Shown here one piece after another: positions 34,097 to 42,423 of a stretch of 64,000 nt of DNA. The first letter of the stretch is position 1; every line of letters starts with the position of its first letter. The stretch spans positions 1 to 64,000 of the forward strand of contig JAJXWO010000018.1 in assembly GCA_021781535.1 (NCBI GenBank), given 5' to 3'. The position numbers and the translations under genes were made by a program. A model generated the notes under the pieces. That model worked only from the letters and a program-made list of their open reading frames with translations, was not told the origin of the DNA and did not search any database. The DNA is from Deltaproteobacteria bacterium. GTDB lineage: Bacteria > Desulfobacterota > Desulfuromonadia > Geobacterales > Pseudopelobacteraceae.

Positions 34097-35137
34097 ATGC
34101 CGGATAAATCAAATCAGAGGGATTCTTTTACAGAATCGGGCATGAGAACTGTGCTTTTTGTGGATGATGAAGTGTCTATTCTCCATGAGATCCAGAAGCT
34201 TTTTTCGGATGATGCCATTGTGCGGCTGTTGGTAGCATCTGGTGGAGAGGAGGCGCTGGAGATCATCCGCACGGAGGATGTGTGGCTTGTAGTGTCCGAT
34301 AGTCATATGCCCGGTATATCGGGGATTGAGCTGCTGGAACGAATTCGTCACATCTCGCCTACAACAGGGCGCATCCTGATGACCGCCAATGCCGACCTAA
34401 AGACCGCTATTGACGCGATAAATATCAGTGAGGCCTTCCGCTTTATCATCAAACCCTGGGACAACAATGAACTTCAATTCATTGTGCATGAAGGGCTTCA
34501 ACGCGCCGAAGTTGTAAGAGAACTTGCTCATAGTGAGGAAGGCGCTATCAACTCCATCGCCCAGGCCATTGAACTCAAGGACCCCTGTACTCGAGGTCAT
34601 TGTGATCGTGTGGCAGAATATGCAGCTGCTCTTGCCATGAGGATTGGTTTGTCGGAAGGGAAAATTATCCACGTCAAGTACGGTGGCTGGCTGCATGACT
34701 GCGGCAAAATCGGTGTGCCGGGATCTGTGCTCAATTTTCCGGGAAGATTGGATGAACCAAGCTTGAAGATTATTCACAAACACCCGCTCTGGGGGGCGGA
34801 ACTAGCTCGGCAGGCCAGCCTTCCCACTAAAGTTGTCAACATGATTCTGTACCATCATGAAAAATACGACGGCAGTGGCTATCCCTATGGACTTAAAGGG
34901 GAGGAGATTGCTCTAGAAGCCCGAATTGTCACCATTGCAGATGTATTTGACTGCCTCAGGACACGTCGCCCATACCGTGCAGCTTACACAAGTGACCAAG
35001 TCAGAGAAATTATGCAGGAAATGTCGGAAAGCTATTTTGACCCGCACCTGATGGAACTGTTTCAGGCTACTGCCGAAGAGGTGCTGGAAGAAGATGCGCG
35101 ACGCGCAGCAACGCATCACCGAGACGTGGTCGGGTAA
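34097..35137 (+). CDS. HD-GYP response regulator (c-di-GMP phosphodiesterase)
   Basis: A 346-residue two-domain regulator. The receiver (about 15-130) has the acidic pair FVDDE and phosphoacceptor D68 in VVSDSHMPG. The HD-GYP domain (about 150-335) has HCDRVAEYA, HDCGKIG, a HPLWG helix and HHEKYDGSGYPYGL. It should hydrolyse cyclic di-GMP when activated by a kinase. The ATG at 34097 is preferred because AAGGTGG sits 6-7 bases ahead; an ATG two codons earlier is too close. The partner kinase may be the CHASE-PAS protein upstream. Confidence 0.9.
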   Translation: MPDKSNQRDSFTESGMRTVLFVDDEVSILHEIQKLFSDDAIVRLLVASGGEEALEIIRTEDVWLVVSDSHMPGISGIELLERIRHISPTTGRILMTANADLKTAIDAINISEAFRFIIKPWDNNELQFIVHEGLQRAEVVRELAHSEEGAINSIAQAIELKDPCTRGHCDRVAEYAAALAMRIGLSEGKIIHVKYGGWLHDCGKIGVPGSVLNFPGRLDEPSLKIIHKHPLWGAELARQASLPTKVVNMILYHHEKYDGSGYPYGLKGEEIALEARIVTIADVFDCLRTRRPYRAAYTSDQVREIMQEMSESYFDPHLMELFQATAEEVLEEDARRAATHHRDVVG

Positions 35138-35235
35138 CACGCTTCCCGACTGATAACAGGACCGGGCAATCCGGTCAATTGCTGCATTGTTGGGCGGATC
35201 AAAATCATCCAGACCAACCCCCAAAGAAGATTTAC

Positions 35236-35343
35236 ATGATGAACACAACAATTCAACCTTACCTTTTCTTCGGTGGACGTTGTGAGGAGGCAATCAATTT
35301 CTACAAAGCGGTCCTTGGTGCGGATGTGGAAATGCTTACTTGA
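35236..35343 (+). pseudogene. N-terminal remnant of a PhnB-like glyoxalase-fold gene
   Basis: MMNTTIQPYLFFGGRCEEAI then NFYKAVLGADVEML match the first 35 residues of PhnB-type VOC proteins, which normally have about 140. A stop follows at once and the next bases belong to another relic, so this is a deletion remnant. Confidence 0.75.
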
Positions 35344-35425
35344 TGATGGAGTTAATTTTATACAGAAACCATTCTCATTGCCTGATTTGGCTGCCAAAGT
35401 GCGTCAGGTGCTTGATGGTAAATAG
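35342..35425 (+). pseudogene. C-terminal remnant of a response-regulator receiver domain
   Basis: Directly after the PhnB relic and in another frame, DDGVNFIQKPFSLPDLAAKV RQVLDGK and a stop match the last 27 residues of a receiver domain, including the conserved Lys-Pro. The junction with the PhnB relic is within a few bases, so a single deletion fused two unrelated genes. Confidence 0.75.
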
Positions 35426-35559
35426 GGAAATGAATAAGACCTTCACATCTGTTTTCTACTACCGGAAAAACATTCACACATTCTGGTTGACCAGAAGCAT
35501 CAAGGGGGATATCAGCTTGCTGGGGTTTAGGCTTTGATAATCCTGCTTGATATGTTGAC

Positions 35560-35733
35560 TGTACCGGCGGCAAGATCACGCAATTGATACAGGCCGTGCA
35601 TACCCTGGGTGACGAAGGGACACGCAACCGTGAATTGCGATCACTGATCAAAACACTGGAAGAGACCGGATTAGGGCTGGGTGAGATCATCACCTATGAG
35701 GAAGATTATCTGCTCAACACGGAGCCTATCTGA
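35560..35733 (+). pseudogene. C-terminal remnant of a DUF4143-type ATPase
   Basis: A start-less frame, KITQLIQAVHTLGDEGTRNR followed by ELRSLIKTLEETGLGLGEII and TYEEDYLLNTEPI, resembles the C-terminal end of archaeal/bacterial AAA proteins with a DUF4143 domain. The body of the gene is gone. Confidence 0.6.
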
Positions 35734-35842
35734 GGGTTGCCAAAAATCCGGATCTTTCCTTGAATCAATTACCTTAACTGGACTATACTTCCACGAATCA
35801 GTAACTGCTAATCCAAAAAAATATTAAAGAGGTTACGTCAAC

Positions 35843-38158
35843 GTGAGAGCCCAAACGATCAGGCTTTTTCTGATACTTCTGTTTTTTTGCACTCCGATTC
35901 TTGGCAACGGCCTTGCTTCGGCTGAAAGCACAAAAACAGAACCAAAACGTATCCTGATTTTACATTCCTACCACGCCGGGCTCCCATGGACTGACCAGAT
36001 AATGTCCGGTATGCAGTCTGTTTTTGACAATGCAAATGTCCACCTGACTGTAGATGTCGAGTACCTTGACACCAAGCGCCATCACAATTCCCGATATTTT
36101 TCCAATATTCTTGACGCTATCTTGCACTACAAATTCAAGGGCAGCAAATACGATCTGGTGCTCCTTTCCGATAACGAAGCACTGAATTTTGCATTGGAAC
36201 ATCGCAACAGCGTGTTTCATTCAACTCCGATCGTCTATTGCGGCGTCAATTGTGACAGCCAGCAGCTCGCTCAAGGAGTACCGGACATAACAGGGGTCAG
36301 AGCCGACCCTGACTATGCTGGAGTCATCCAGCAGGCTTTGTCTTTTCACCCAAAAGTCAGTAAGATCGTTGTTATTGGCAGCACCATGGATCTTTCCGAC
36401 CGGGTGAACTTCCAAAAGCTTCTTGGCCTGTCCCGGATACTCTCAGGTAAGCCGGAGTTCTTTTTCTGGAACGACATACCGGCTGAAACCTTACGCAAAC
36501 AATTATCCGATCTGGGTGACGACTCGCTTGTGGTAATCAACGGTTCAATCAGGGACCAGCATGACAATCTGCTCTCATTTAAAGAGGAAAATCTGCTGAT
36601 CAGGGAAGCAACCAAACTACCAATCTATAGCTTCTGGGATGTTTATCTTGACCAGGGTATTGTCGGAGGATCACTGATTAATGCCAGATATCAGGGCGTA
36701 CAGGCAGCTGAAATCGCATTGCAAATCATCCAGAAGCATTCTGCTGGTTCAATTCCCGTAGTAAAATCAACATTTGATAGTCCTGTGTTCGATTTTAATG
36801 AACTGGTTCGCCTCGGCATACCCCTTAATCACTTGCCGGCAAAGTATCGCCTTGTTAATGCACCATCTGCTTCGTACGAGATAACCAAGTCCCAATTCTG
36901 GATATCAGCCGGGGTATTATGCTGTTCGCTTGTTATTACTCTGATCCTTACAAGGAACAACATCCTTCGAAGACGTGCAGAAGCGCATTTGCGACATAGT
37001 GAGCAGAGTTACAAGAGCCTTTCGCAACAGTTTCAGGTAATACTTCACGGAATACCGGATGGGTTGGCTCTCATTTCCAAGGATATGAAAGTAGTCTGGT
37101 CAAATAATCATGCAGGCGATTACTTCAACAAAACCCTCGAATCCATACCGGGTGAATATTGCTGTAAACTACTCTGCAGTCACCCTTCTTTCTGCGATGA
37201 CTGTCCGGTAGTAAAGTCACTCACGTCAGGCAACGACGAAGAGGCTATAATCACCACTCCTGACGGACGGTCCTTTGAGGTCAAGGCCTTTCCGATAAAA
37301 TCCGCTAGCGGAGAGATAACCCATGCCATTACACTGGCTAGCGATGTCACGGAAAAAAGACGCTTGATTGAAGAGAGCAACAGAAACGGACATCTGGCTT
37401 CTCTGGGTGAACTGGCTGCAGGAGTCGCCCACGAAATCAACAATCCCAATGCTCTGATCATGCTTAATGCAGAACTGCTCAGAAAAGCTTGCCATGATGC
37501 TGCCCCTATTTTGCAGCATCATTATGAGCAGCACGGAGAATTCCTCCTTATGGGATTTCCGTACCCGGAAATCCGTAATGAACTTCCGTATCTATTTGCG
37601 GAGTTGTTCGAAAGCGCTTGCCGCATAAAAAGAATCGTAAACGACCTCAAAGATTTTTCTCGTCAAGAGGTACCAACAGATATTGAACTGGTTGACCTTA
37701 ATGGAGCTGTAAGCGCATCAATACGACTTGCAAACAGTACAATAAAGAGCTCTACCAACAAGTTTTCTGTCTCCTATGCCCAGCCATCGCCAACTTTTCT
37801 AGGGAATTTGCATCGGATAGAACAGGTAATAGTCAACCTGCTCCTGAATGCATGTCAGTCGCTTCCAGACAAGAACTCTGGTATTGAGATCTCCACCTTG
37901 TACGACTCGGACCGTCAGTCATGTGTAATCCGTGTTCAGGACGAGGGATGCGGTATCAGCGCAGAAAACCTTGCCCACATCACGGATCCGTTTTTCACAA
38001 CAAAGCGGGAAAGCAGCGGCACAGGCCTTGGCCTTTCGGTATCCCACCGCATAATAAAGGACTACTCCGGAACATTTGAGTTCAAATCCGAAGTCAACAA
38101 GGGCACAACCATCTCTGTCTATTTGCCGATCAATAAGGAGGTTAACGCACATGACTGA
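35843..38158 (+). CDS. Sensor kinase with periplasmic substrate-binding domain
   Basis: A 771-residue kinase. Signal peptide/TM1 (1-28), an ABC-type substrate-binding domain in the periplasm (about 34-330; KRILILHSYHAGLPWTDQI), TM2 (about 352-370), a PAS domain with a Cys-rich segment (CCKLLCSHPSFCDDCP, about 435-450) and a kinase core with H530 in GVAHEINNPNAL and ATPase motifs QDEGCGI and GTGLGLSVSHR. It is an NtrB-type H box suited to a sigma-54 regulator, whose gene starts 8 bp inside its end. The ligand is unknown; this domain type binds small organic molecules. A GTG start is used. Confidence 0.9.
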   Translation: MRAQTIRLFLILLFFCTPILGNGLASAESTKTEPKRILILHSYHAGLPWTDQIMSGMQSVFDNANVHLTVDVEYLDTKRHHNSRYFSNILDAILHYKFKGSKYDLVLLSDNEALNFALEHRNSVFHSTPIVYCGVNCDSQQLAQGVPDITGVRADPDYAGVIQQALSFHPKVSKIVVIGSTMDLSDRVNFQKLLGLSRILSGKPEFFFWNDIPAETLRKQLSDLGDDSLVVINGSIRDQHDNLLSFKEENLLIREATKLPIYSFWDVYLDQGIVGGSLINARYQGVQAAEIALQIIQKHSAGSIPVVKSTFDSPVFDFNELVRLGIPLNHLPAKYRLVNAPSASYEITKSQFWISAGVLCCSLVITLILTRNNILRRRAEAHLRHSEQSYKSLSQQFQVILHGIPDGLALISKDMKVVWSNNHAGDYFNKTLESIPGEYCCKLLCSHPSFCDDCPVVKSLTSGNDEEAIITTPDGRSFEVKAFPIKSASGEITHAITLASDVTEKRRLIEESNRNGHLASLGELAAGVAHEINNPNALIMLNAELLRKACHDAAPILQHHYEQHGEFLLMGFPYPEIRNELPYLFAELFESACRIKRIVNDLKDFSRQEVPTDIELVDLNGAVSASIRLANSTIKSSTNKFSVSYAQPSPTFLGNLHRIEQVIVNLLLNACQSLPDKNSGIEISTLYDSDRQSCVIRVQDEGCGISAENLAHITDPFFTTKRESSGTGLGLSVSHRIIKDYSGTFEFKSEVNKGTTISVYLPINKEVNAHD

Positions 38159-39629
38159 GACACTCTATCCTGACAAGCCTGTTTTGCTAGTTGACGATGA
38201 AGCCCCATGGTTGCGTAGCCTCTCCATGACACTGCGCGAAGCAATCGGCTTTAACAATATCATCAAATGCTCTGACAGTCGGGATGTCATACAGATCCTG
38301 AAAAGCAATTCGGTCAGCATCGTACTTCTTGACTTAACCATGCCGCATATTTCCGGTCAGGATCTGCTGCAAATGATCACCAAAGACTTTCCGGAAATAC
38401 CGGTTATTATCCTCAGTGGGCTGAATCAAGTTGACACAGCTGTCCGCTGCATGAAACTTGGCGCATTTGATTACCATGTAAAGACTGTGGAAACAGAGCG
38501 CCTCATATATAGTATCCAGCATGCCCTCAACAGTCTGGAAATGCATGCAGAAAACATGCGTTTAAAAGCATTATTCCTTGAAGACAAACTGGAATATCCG
38601 GATGCCTTTGCAGATATATGCACCCGCAGCAAAAAAATGCGTTCAGTATTTCAGTATTGCGAAGCTGTTGCCCATAGCTCAGAACCAATTCTTATCTATG
38701 GGGAAAGCGGAGTAGGGAAGGAACTTATAGCCAAGGCAATCCATAAAATACGCTGTCCTGACGAGCCATGGATAGCTGTAAATGTTGCCGGGTTGGATGA
38801 CAATGCCTTTTCCGATACCCTGTTTGGTCACACCAAGGGTGCGTTTACTGGGGCTGAACGAGTACGGCGCGGAATGATTGAAGAAGCTGCAGGTGGCACT
38901 CTATTTTTAGATGAAATCGGCGATCTTAACCTGACTTCACAGGTTAAGTTGCTACGCCTGCTACAGGAGGGAGAATTTTTTCCGCTTGGCGCCGACAAAC
39001 CCCACAGGCTCAAAGCCAAGCTCGTTTTTGCAACCAACAGTGAGCTAAACGGCCAAACCTCAAATATAACATTCAGAAAAGACCTGTATTATCGCTTAAG
39101 CACTCACCAAGTCCGGATTCCTGCCCTCCGAGAACGGCTTGACGATCTCGAAATCTTGATCCAAAAATTTGTATGTGATGCCGCGACCTCTTTAGGCAAA
39201 AAGGTCCTCACTGTTCCCAAAGGATTGCCCGACCTGCTCTCAGATTATTTTTTCCCCGGCAATGTGAGAGAGTTGCGTGCCATGATCTTTAATGCTGTCA
39301 GCCTGAGTAAGTCTGCCATCCTGTCCCTGGATAGCATCAAAATTACTGCTTGCCCCCACAAAGACCCGAAGACTTTTGAAGAGTTAGACGTAATATTAAC
39401 CGACAACAACTTGGCTGTCACCCCACAACACACTGTTTTCCCCGAACTTCTACCCAACCTGGAAGAGGCAGGGCACCAGCTCGTGTCTGAGGCAATGCGA
39501 CGTGCACAGGGGAATCAGACTCTTGCAGCATCAATACTTGGTATTACACGCCAAGGCCTGGCTAAACGCCTAAAAAAACAACCTGTCTCAGCCTGGCATC
39601 GTCAGCTGGCCACAAAAATAACTGGATAA
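38151..39629 (+). CDS. NtrC-like sigma-54-dependent response regulator
   Basis: A 492-residue regulator. Receiver (10-125) with phosphoacceptor D61 in VLLDLTMPH; AAA+ domain (about 160-400) with Walker A GESGVGKE, the sigma-54 contact loop GAFTGA and Walker B LFLDEIGDL; C-terminal Fis-type helix-turn-helix ending NQTLAASILGITRQGLAKRL. The ATG has an AAGGAGG site and overlaps the kinase gene by 8 bases, so the two are a coupled pair. A sigma-54 promoter and three palindromes lie downstream, giving it an obvious target. Confidence 0.95.
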   Translation: MTETLYPDKPVLLVDDEAPWLRSLSMTLREAIGFNNIIKCSDSRDVIQILKSNSVSIVLLDLTMPHISGQDLLQMITKDFPEIPVIILSGLNQVDTAVRCMKLGAFDYHVKTVETERLIYSIQHALNSLEMHAENMRLKALFLEDKLEYPDAFADICTRSKKMRSVFQYCEAVAHSSEPILIYGESGVGKELIAKAIHKIRCPDEPWIAVNVAGLDDNAFSDTLFGHTKGAFTGAERVRRGMIEEAAGGTLFLDEIGDLNLTSQVKLLRLLQEGEFFPLGADKPHRLKAKLVFATNSELNGQTSNITFRKDLYYRLSTHQVRIPALRERLDDLEILIQKFVCDAATSLGKKVLTVPKGLPDLLSDYFFPGNVRELRAMIFNAVSLSKSAILSLDSIKITACPHKDPKTFEELDVILTDNNLAVTPQHTVFPELLPNLEEAGHQLVSEAMRRAQGNQTLAASILGITRQGLAKRLKKQPVSAWHRQLATKITG

Positions 39630-39651
39630 ACTGTAGACGCAATATTCATTG

Positions 39652-39682
39652 GCAACCAGAGTTGCACCGCAACTCTGGTTGT
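39652..39682. promoter_or_regulatory. Two candidate activator sites GCAAC-N4-GTTGY
   Basis: GCAAC-CAGA-GTTGC (39652-39665) and GCAAC-TCTG-GTTGT (39669-39682) lie 17 bp apart and together form a 13-bp hairpin stem. A third copy is at 39851. They may act both as a terminator-like hairpin for the regulator gene and as enhancer sites; no T run follows, which favours the second. Confidence 0.6.
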
Positions 39683-39850
39683 GTCAATTCATGTAACTTG
39701 CTTGATTCACATGTAGGCTCTCATCAGATCCCTCTGTCATCGCATCACGCCTCATAAAAGCCCGTAATAATTGAACTTGCAGAACAAACCCGCAAACCCC
39801 AATTACTATCCTGCCCGCAGCACAGGCTCCAGTCAGCCACACAAGGCATG

Positions 39851-39864
39851 GCAACCCTGGTTGC
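39851..39864. promoter_or_regulatory. Third candidate activator site GCAAC-N4-GTTGC
   Basis: GCAAC-CCTG-GTTGC, same symmetry as the two upstream sites and about 80 bp before the -24 element of the sigma-54 promoter, a usual distance for an enhancer-binding protein. Confidence 0.6.
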
Positions 39865-39936
39865 AACCATCACAACATTATTTTTGTCAAACCATATAAA
39901 ATCTTTAATTCAAGTAACTTACTAAAACAAAATGGC

Positions 39937-39953
39937 TTGGCACCCATATTGCT
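39937..39953 (+). promoter_or_regulatory. Sigma-54 promoter (-24/-12)
   Basis: TTGGCAC-CCATA-TTGCT matches the sigma-54 consensus, with the invariant GG at 39939-39940 and GC at 39951-39952 exactly 10 bases apart. Transcription should start near 39964, giving a leader of about 44 bases to the ATG at 40008. Confidence 0.9.
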
Positions 39954-40007
39954 GTAGTGCTGCTTGATTGCTTTTCAATCCAGCAAAAGAGATCAAGGAG
40001 GAGTACA

Positions 40008-41438
40008 ATGATGAAAAGGATGAGAAAAACCAGAGTTGCCTTGGCCCTAGCAACAGTTATTGCAACGGCAGGCCTCTCCCAGGCCGCACAAATCACCAGC
40101 TGGGACATGTCAAAGGTAACCTTTGGTGCCCCGACCAGCATCACCAATCCGGCACTTATATTTGATCCGTTCAATTATATAGCCCCAGGCTCACTGGTTG
40201 ACCCAAACACAGGTGCTGTAGCAACTGACGGCTTCATGCCAAGTGGCTGGTCAAAGTATGCTGGCGGCTATAACCTCATTCCCAATGGTGCTATGACGTG
40301 GAAAGAGCGTGACACGCAGGGCCCCGGTCTAAGCATTGTCAACATTGACGATGTTACGGGCGAGAACTGTGTAATGTCAGCTGGCTGGAACCCTGACTCA
40401 ACACCTACCGCTACTCAGATGAGCGACTGGTGGGGCGTAGATAAAAAGCAATGTTCTGACCCATTCCAATCCAGCAAACGGTTTAAAGTAGTCAGCAGGG
40501 TTCTTGATGCTCCCATTGACCTGACGTTTAACGTTTTAGATGATGCCAAGGAAACCCGATATCGCATTTTGCAGAAATATGGCAACCAGACAGGCAATCG
40601 TGTAACTGGCTACACCACACAACTTGGCTTTGTTGACGCAAATGGCAATTTTACTGAAGCAACCCCCGGTCAAGGCGTCGCATTCAGCCTGAGAAACGGC
40701 ACCAAGCTATCCAACGCCACTCCAACCCCCAGCACCATGGCAAATCAGGGCGAGCTTGACTCTCTCGTAGCACACGGCCTGTTTGGCGCACCCGATAAAC
40801 ACCACCCGGCCCCTGGCTACTTCAACCCCTACGTCCGTGCAACCTTCGGTTTATTGGCCGGTGAAACACACATATCCACCACCGGCATGGCACAGGTTCA
40901 CCGCGACCTGTTCGGTGAATGGATGCCCTCAAACCACCTGAAGGGCGGTTATTACTTTGACATGGACCTCATCTCCTATACCGACAACGCCCTGATGGCA
41001 AACTGTGATGGCGTATTTGACGAAGCTGCCGCCCTTGCCGGCGCCACAAATGCCGGTTGTACCGGAACATGGGTAACCTACCGTGAATCGCTCACCCCTA
41101 CCTTGAATCCTGATGGCACCTGGACAATCCCGGCTCCGGTCGGAACTGATATCCGTAAGCCTGTGCCGGTTGACGCAGCAACTCTTGCAATGTGGAAGGC
41201 CGACCCAATTCGCTGGATTCCTGCAGATATTGATGATTTTGCTAACGTCAACATCAACGAGTTCATCGTCATCGGCAATGTCAGCAACTGGCCAACCTAT
41301 GATGGCAATGGCAATGCAAAATTCACAATCCGTACAACACCTACCTTTGATAGCACAGTTGCTCAAGCGGAGCCAGGCACAGCCACTGCAGCCGATTTCC
41401 TTGTAACAATAACCGCGCCGACCACGGTACTGCCATAG
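40008..41438 (+). CDS. Secreted protein, possibly choice-of-anchor F type
   Basis: A 476-residue exported protein. Signal peptide about 1-27 (basic MMKRMRKTR, hydrophobic ALALATVIATAG, cut near SQA). The mature part is rich in Asn, Thr, Pro and Gly with beta structure and few charges; motifs such as GYYFDMDLISYTDNALM recur in large surface proteins I recall as choice-of-anchor F. No anchor motif is seen at the C-terminus. AAGGAGGAG precedes the ATG. A perfect sigma-54 promoter upstream makes it a likely main target of the two-component pair before it. Confidence 0.75.
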   Translation: MMKRMRKTRVALALATVIATAGLSQAAQITSWDMSKVTFGAPTSITNPALIFDPFNYIAPGSLVDPNTGAVATDGFMPSGWSKYAGGYNLIPNGAMTWKERDTQGPGLSIVNIDDVTGENCVMSAGWNPDSTPTATQMSDWWGVDKKQCSDPFQSSKRFKVVSRVLDAPIDLTFNVLDDAKETRYRILQKYGNQTGNRVTGYTTQLGFVDANGNFTEATPGQGVAFSLRNGTKLSNATPTPSTMANQGELDSLVAHGLFGAPDKHHPAPGYFNPYVRATFGLLAGETHISTTGMAQVHRDLFGEWMPSNHLKGGYYFDMDLISYTDNALMANCDGVFDEAAALAGATNAGCTGTWVTYRESLTPTLNPDGTWTIPAPVGTDIRKPVPVDAATLAMWKADPIRWIPADIDDFANVNINEFIVIGNVSNWPTYDGNGNAKFTIRTTPTFDSTVAQAEPGTATAADFLVTITAPTTVLP

Positions 41439-41489
41439 GTGTTCACTTAATTGGAGCATAAATTATAGCCACTAAAACTGGAGGATAGT

Positions 41490-41891
41490 ATGAAAACAGT
41501 AAACATATTTGTAATGGCACTGCTCTTCGCCTTCACCACCGCCAACTTGGGACACGCTGGCACCAGTATTCAAAAGAGCCAATCTACTACTGTCAAGGCG
41601 GCAGTAAAAAACATGACCAGCAAAAGCGTTCTGGCTGCGGTTAAGCTGATCGGCTATGATAATACTGGAACGGCAATCGGTAAACTATGCAAAAGCGTCT
41701 ATCTGGGAGCAGGTAGTACAACCAATGTAGAGTACTACTGGAAATCTCCAAATTATGGAACAGGCATCTACTGGTCGTCAAAGGTTGAGGTGGGCAAGGC
41801 ATGTCCAAGCACCGTTGTGACCACTACGTATCATGACGATGACGATCATGATGACTATCATGATGACTATCATGACGGAGACGCTGACTAA
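41490..41891 (+). CDS. Secreted 133-aa protein with His/Asp-rich tail
   Basis: Signal peptide about 1-23 (MKTVNIFVMALLFAFTTANL, then GHAG). The mature part is a small beta-type domain with two Cys (around 68 and 110) that could form a disulphide, followed by a tail of alternating Asp, His and Tyr (DDDDHDDYHDDYHDGD), likely to bind divalent metal. The tail is coded by a near-tandem 12-base repeat at 41849-41872. It follows the sigma-54-controlled gene by 50 bp with a GGAGG site and is probably co-transcribed. Confidence 0.75.
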   Translation: MKTVNIFVMALLFAFTTANLGHAGTSIQKSQSTTVKAAVKNMTSKSVLAAVKLIGYDNTGTAIGKLCKSVYLGAGSTTNVEYYWKSPNYGTGIYWSSKVEVGKACPSTVVTTTYHDDDDHDDYHDDYHDGDAD

Positions 41892-41925
41892 TCATCGCCA
41901 CACTTTGATACTCCGTAAAATAACC

Positions 41926-41958
41926 TGTGGGCCGATAGCTGATAACTATCGGCCCACA
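41926..41958 (+). terminator. Hairpin after the His/Asp-rich protein gene
   Basis: TGTGGGCCGATAG (41926-41938) pairs exactly with CTATCGGCCCACA (41946-41958), loop of 7. No strong T run follows. It is 34 bp after the stop and likely ends the sigma-54 transcript. Confidence 0.65.
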
Positions 41959-42080
41959 GACTTGTCAGGTTGACAATTGAATGAAATAGACTGGACTTAA
42001 CAGGGCTGACTACCAACGGAATGCTTGCTTACTATTTAATTTGTTTGTTTTGTAATATGTTGATGTTGCTGTATATTTTA

Positions 42081-42105
42081 GAATATCGTTTCCCACTCCA
42101 ATAAA
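42081..42105 (+). repeat. Second tRNA-Gly-like attachment repeat
   Basis: This 25-bp sequence matches 25961-25985 with 2 mismatches and contains the end of the T arm, the acceptor strand and CCA of the tRNA-Gly sequence. Homology stops immediately upstream. It looks like the far attachment site of a second, older integration at the same tRNA, bounding 25,985-42,100. Confidence 0.75.
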
Positions 42106-42143
42106 AACAAGAGGTTACGGATTATATGCCGTAACCTCTTGTT
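42106..42143 (+). terminator. Hairpin directly after the second repeat
   Basis: A 15-bp perfect stem (42106-42120 with 42129-42143) with an 8-base loop. As at the first tRNA-Gly fragment, a terminator-type hairpin follows CCA, although the two hairpins differ in sequence. Confidence 0.75.
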
Positions 42144-42423
42144 AGTTTTGCTGATTGTGCGACATCTGGAGAGGTGGCAAGAGGTGAAATGATATGAATA
42201 AAAACCGGGTTCCTTGTCAGAGGTTCCCGGTTCTTTTATAATTAGAATTCTTGTGTTTTGGTTTGTCAGTGGTATTGTGTCGTCTGATTAAATTTGTTGC
42301 AACTTCAAGATGTAACAGAGAAAACCTGAATGATTAGGTCGATGATGAAAAGACCAACAGACGGAGCAGGTTAACCAAGAAAATACACTACTCTTTTTTC
42401 GGTGTCTATTGCAGGAGTGATGC
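42144..42423. other. Intergenic stretch with a second hairpin
   Basis: No gene is seen. AACCGGG (42203-42209) pairs with CCCGGTT (42226-42232), followed by CTTTT, a probable terminator. The remainder should hold the promoter of the HD-GYP gene. Confidence 0.5.
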
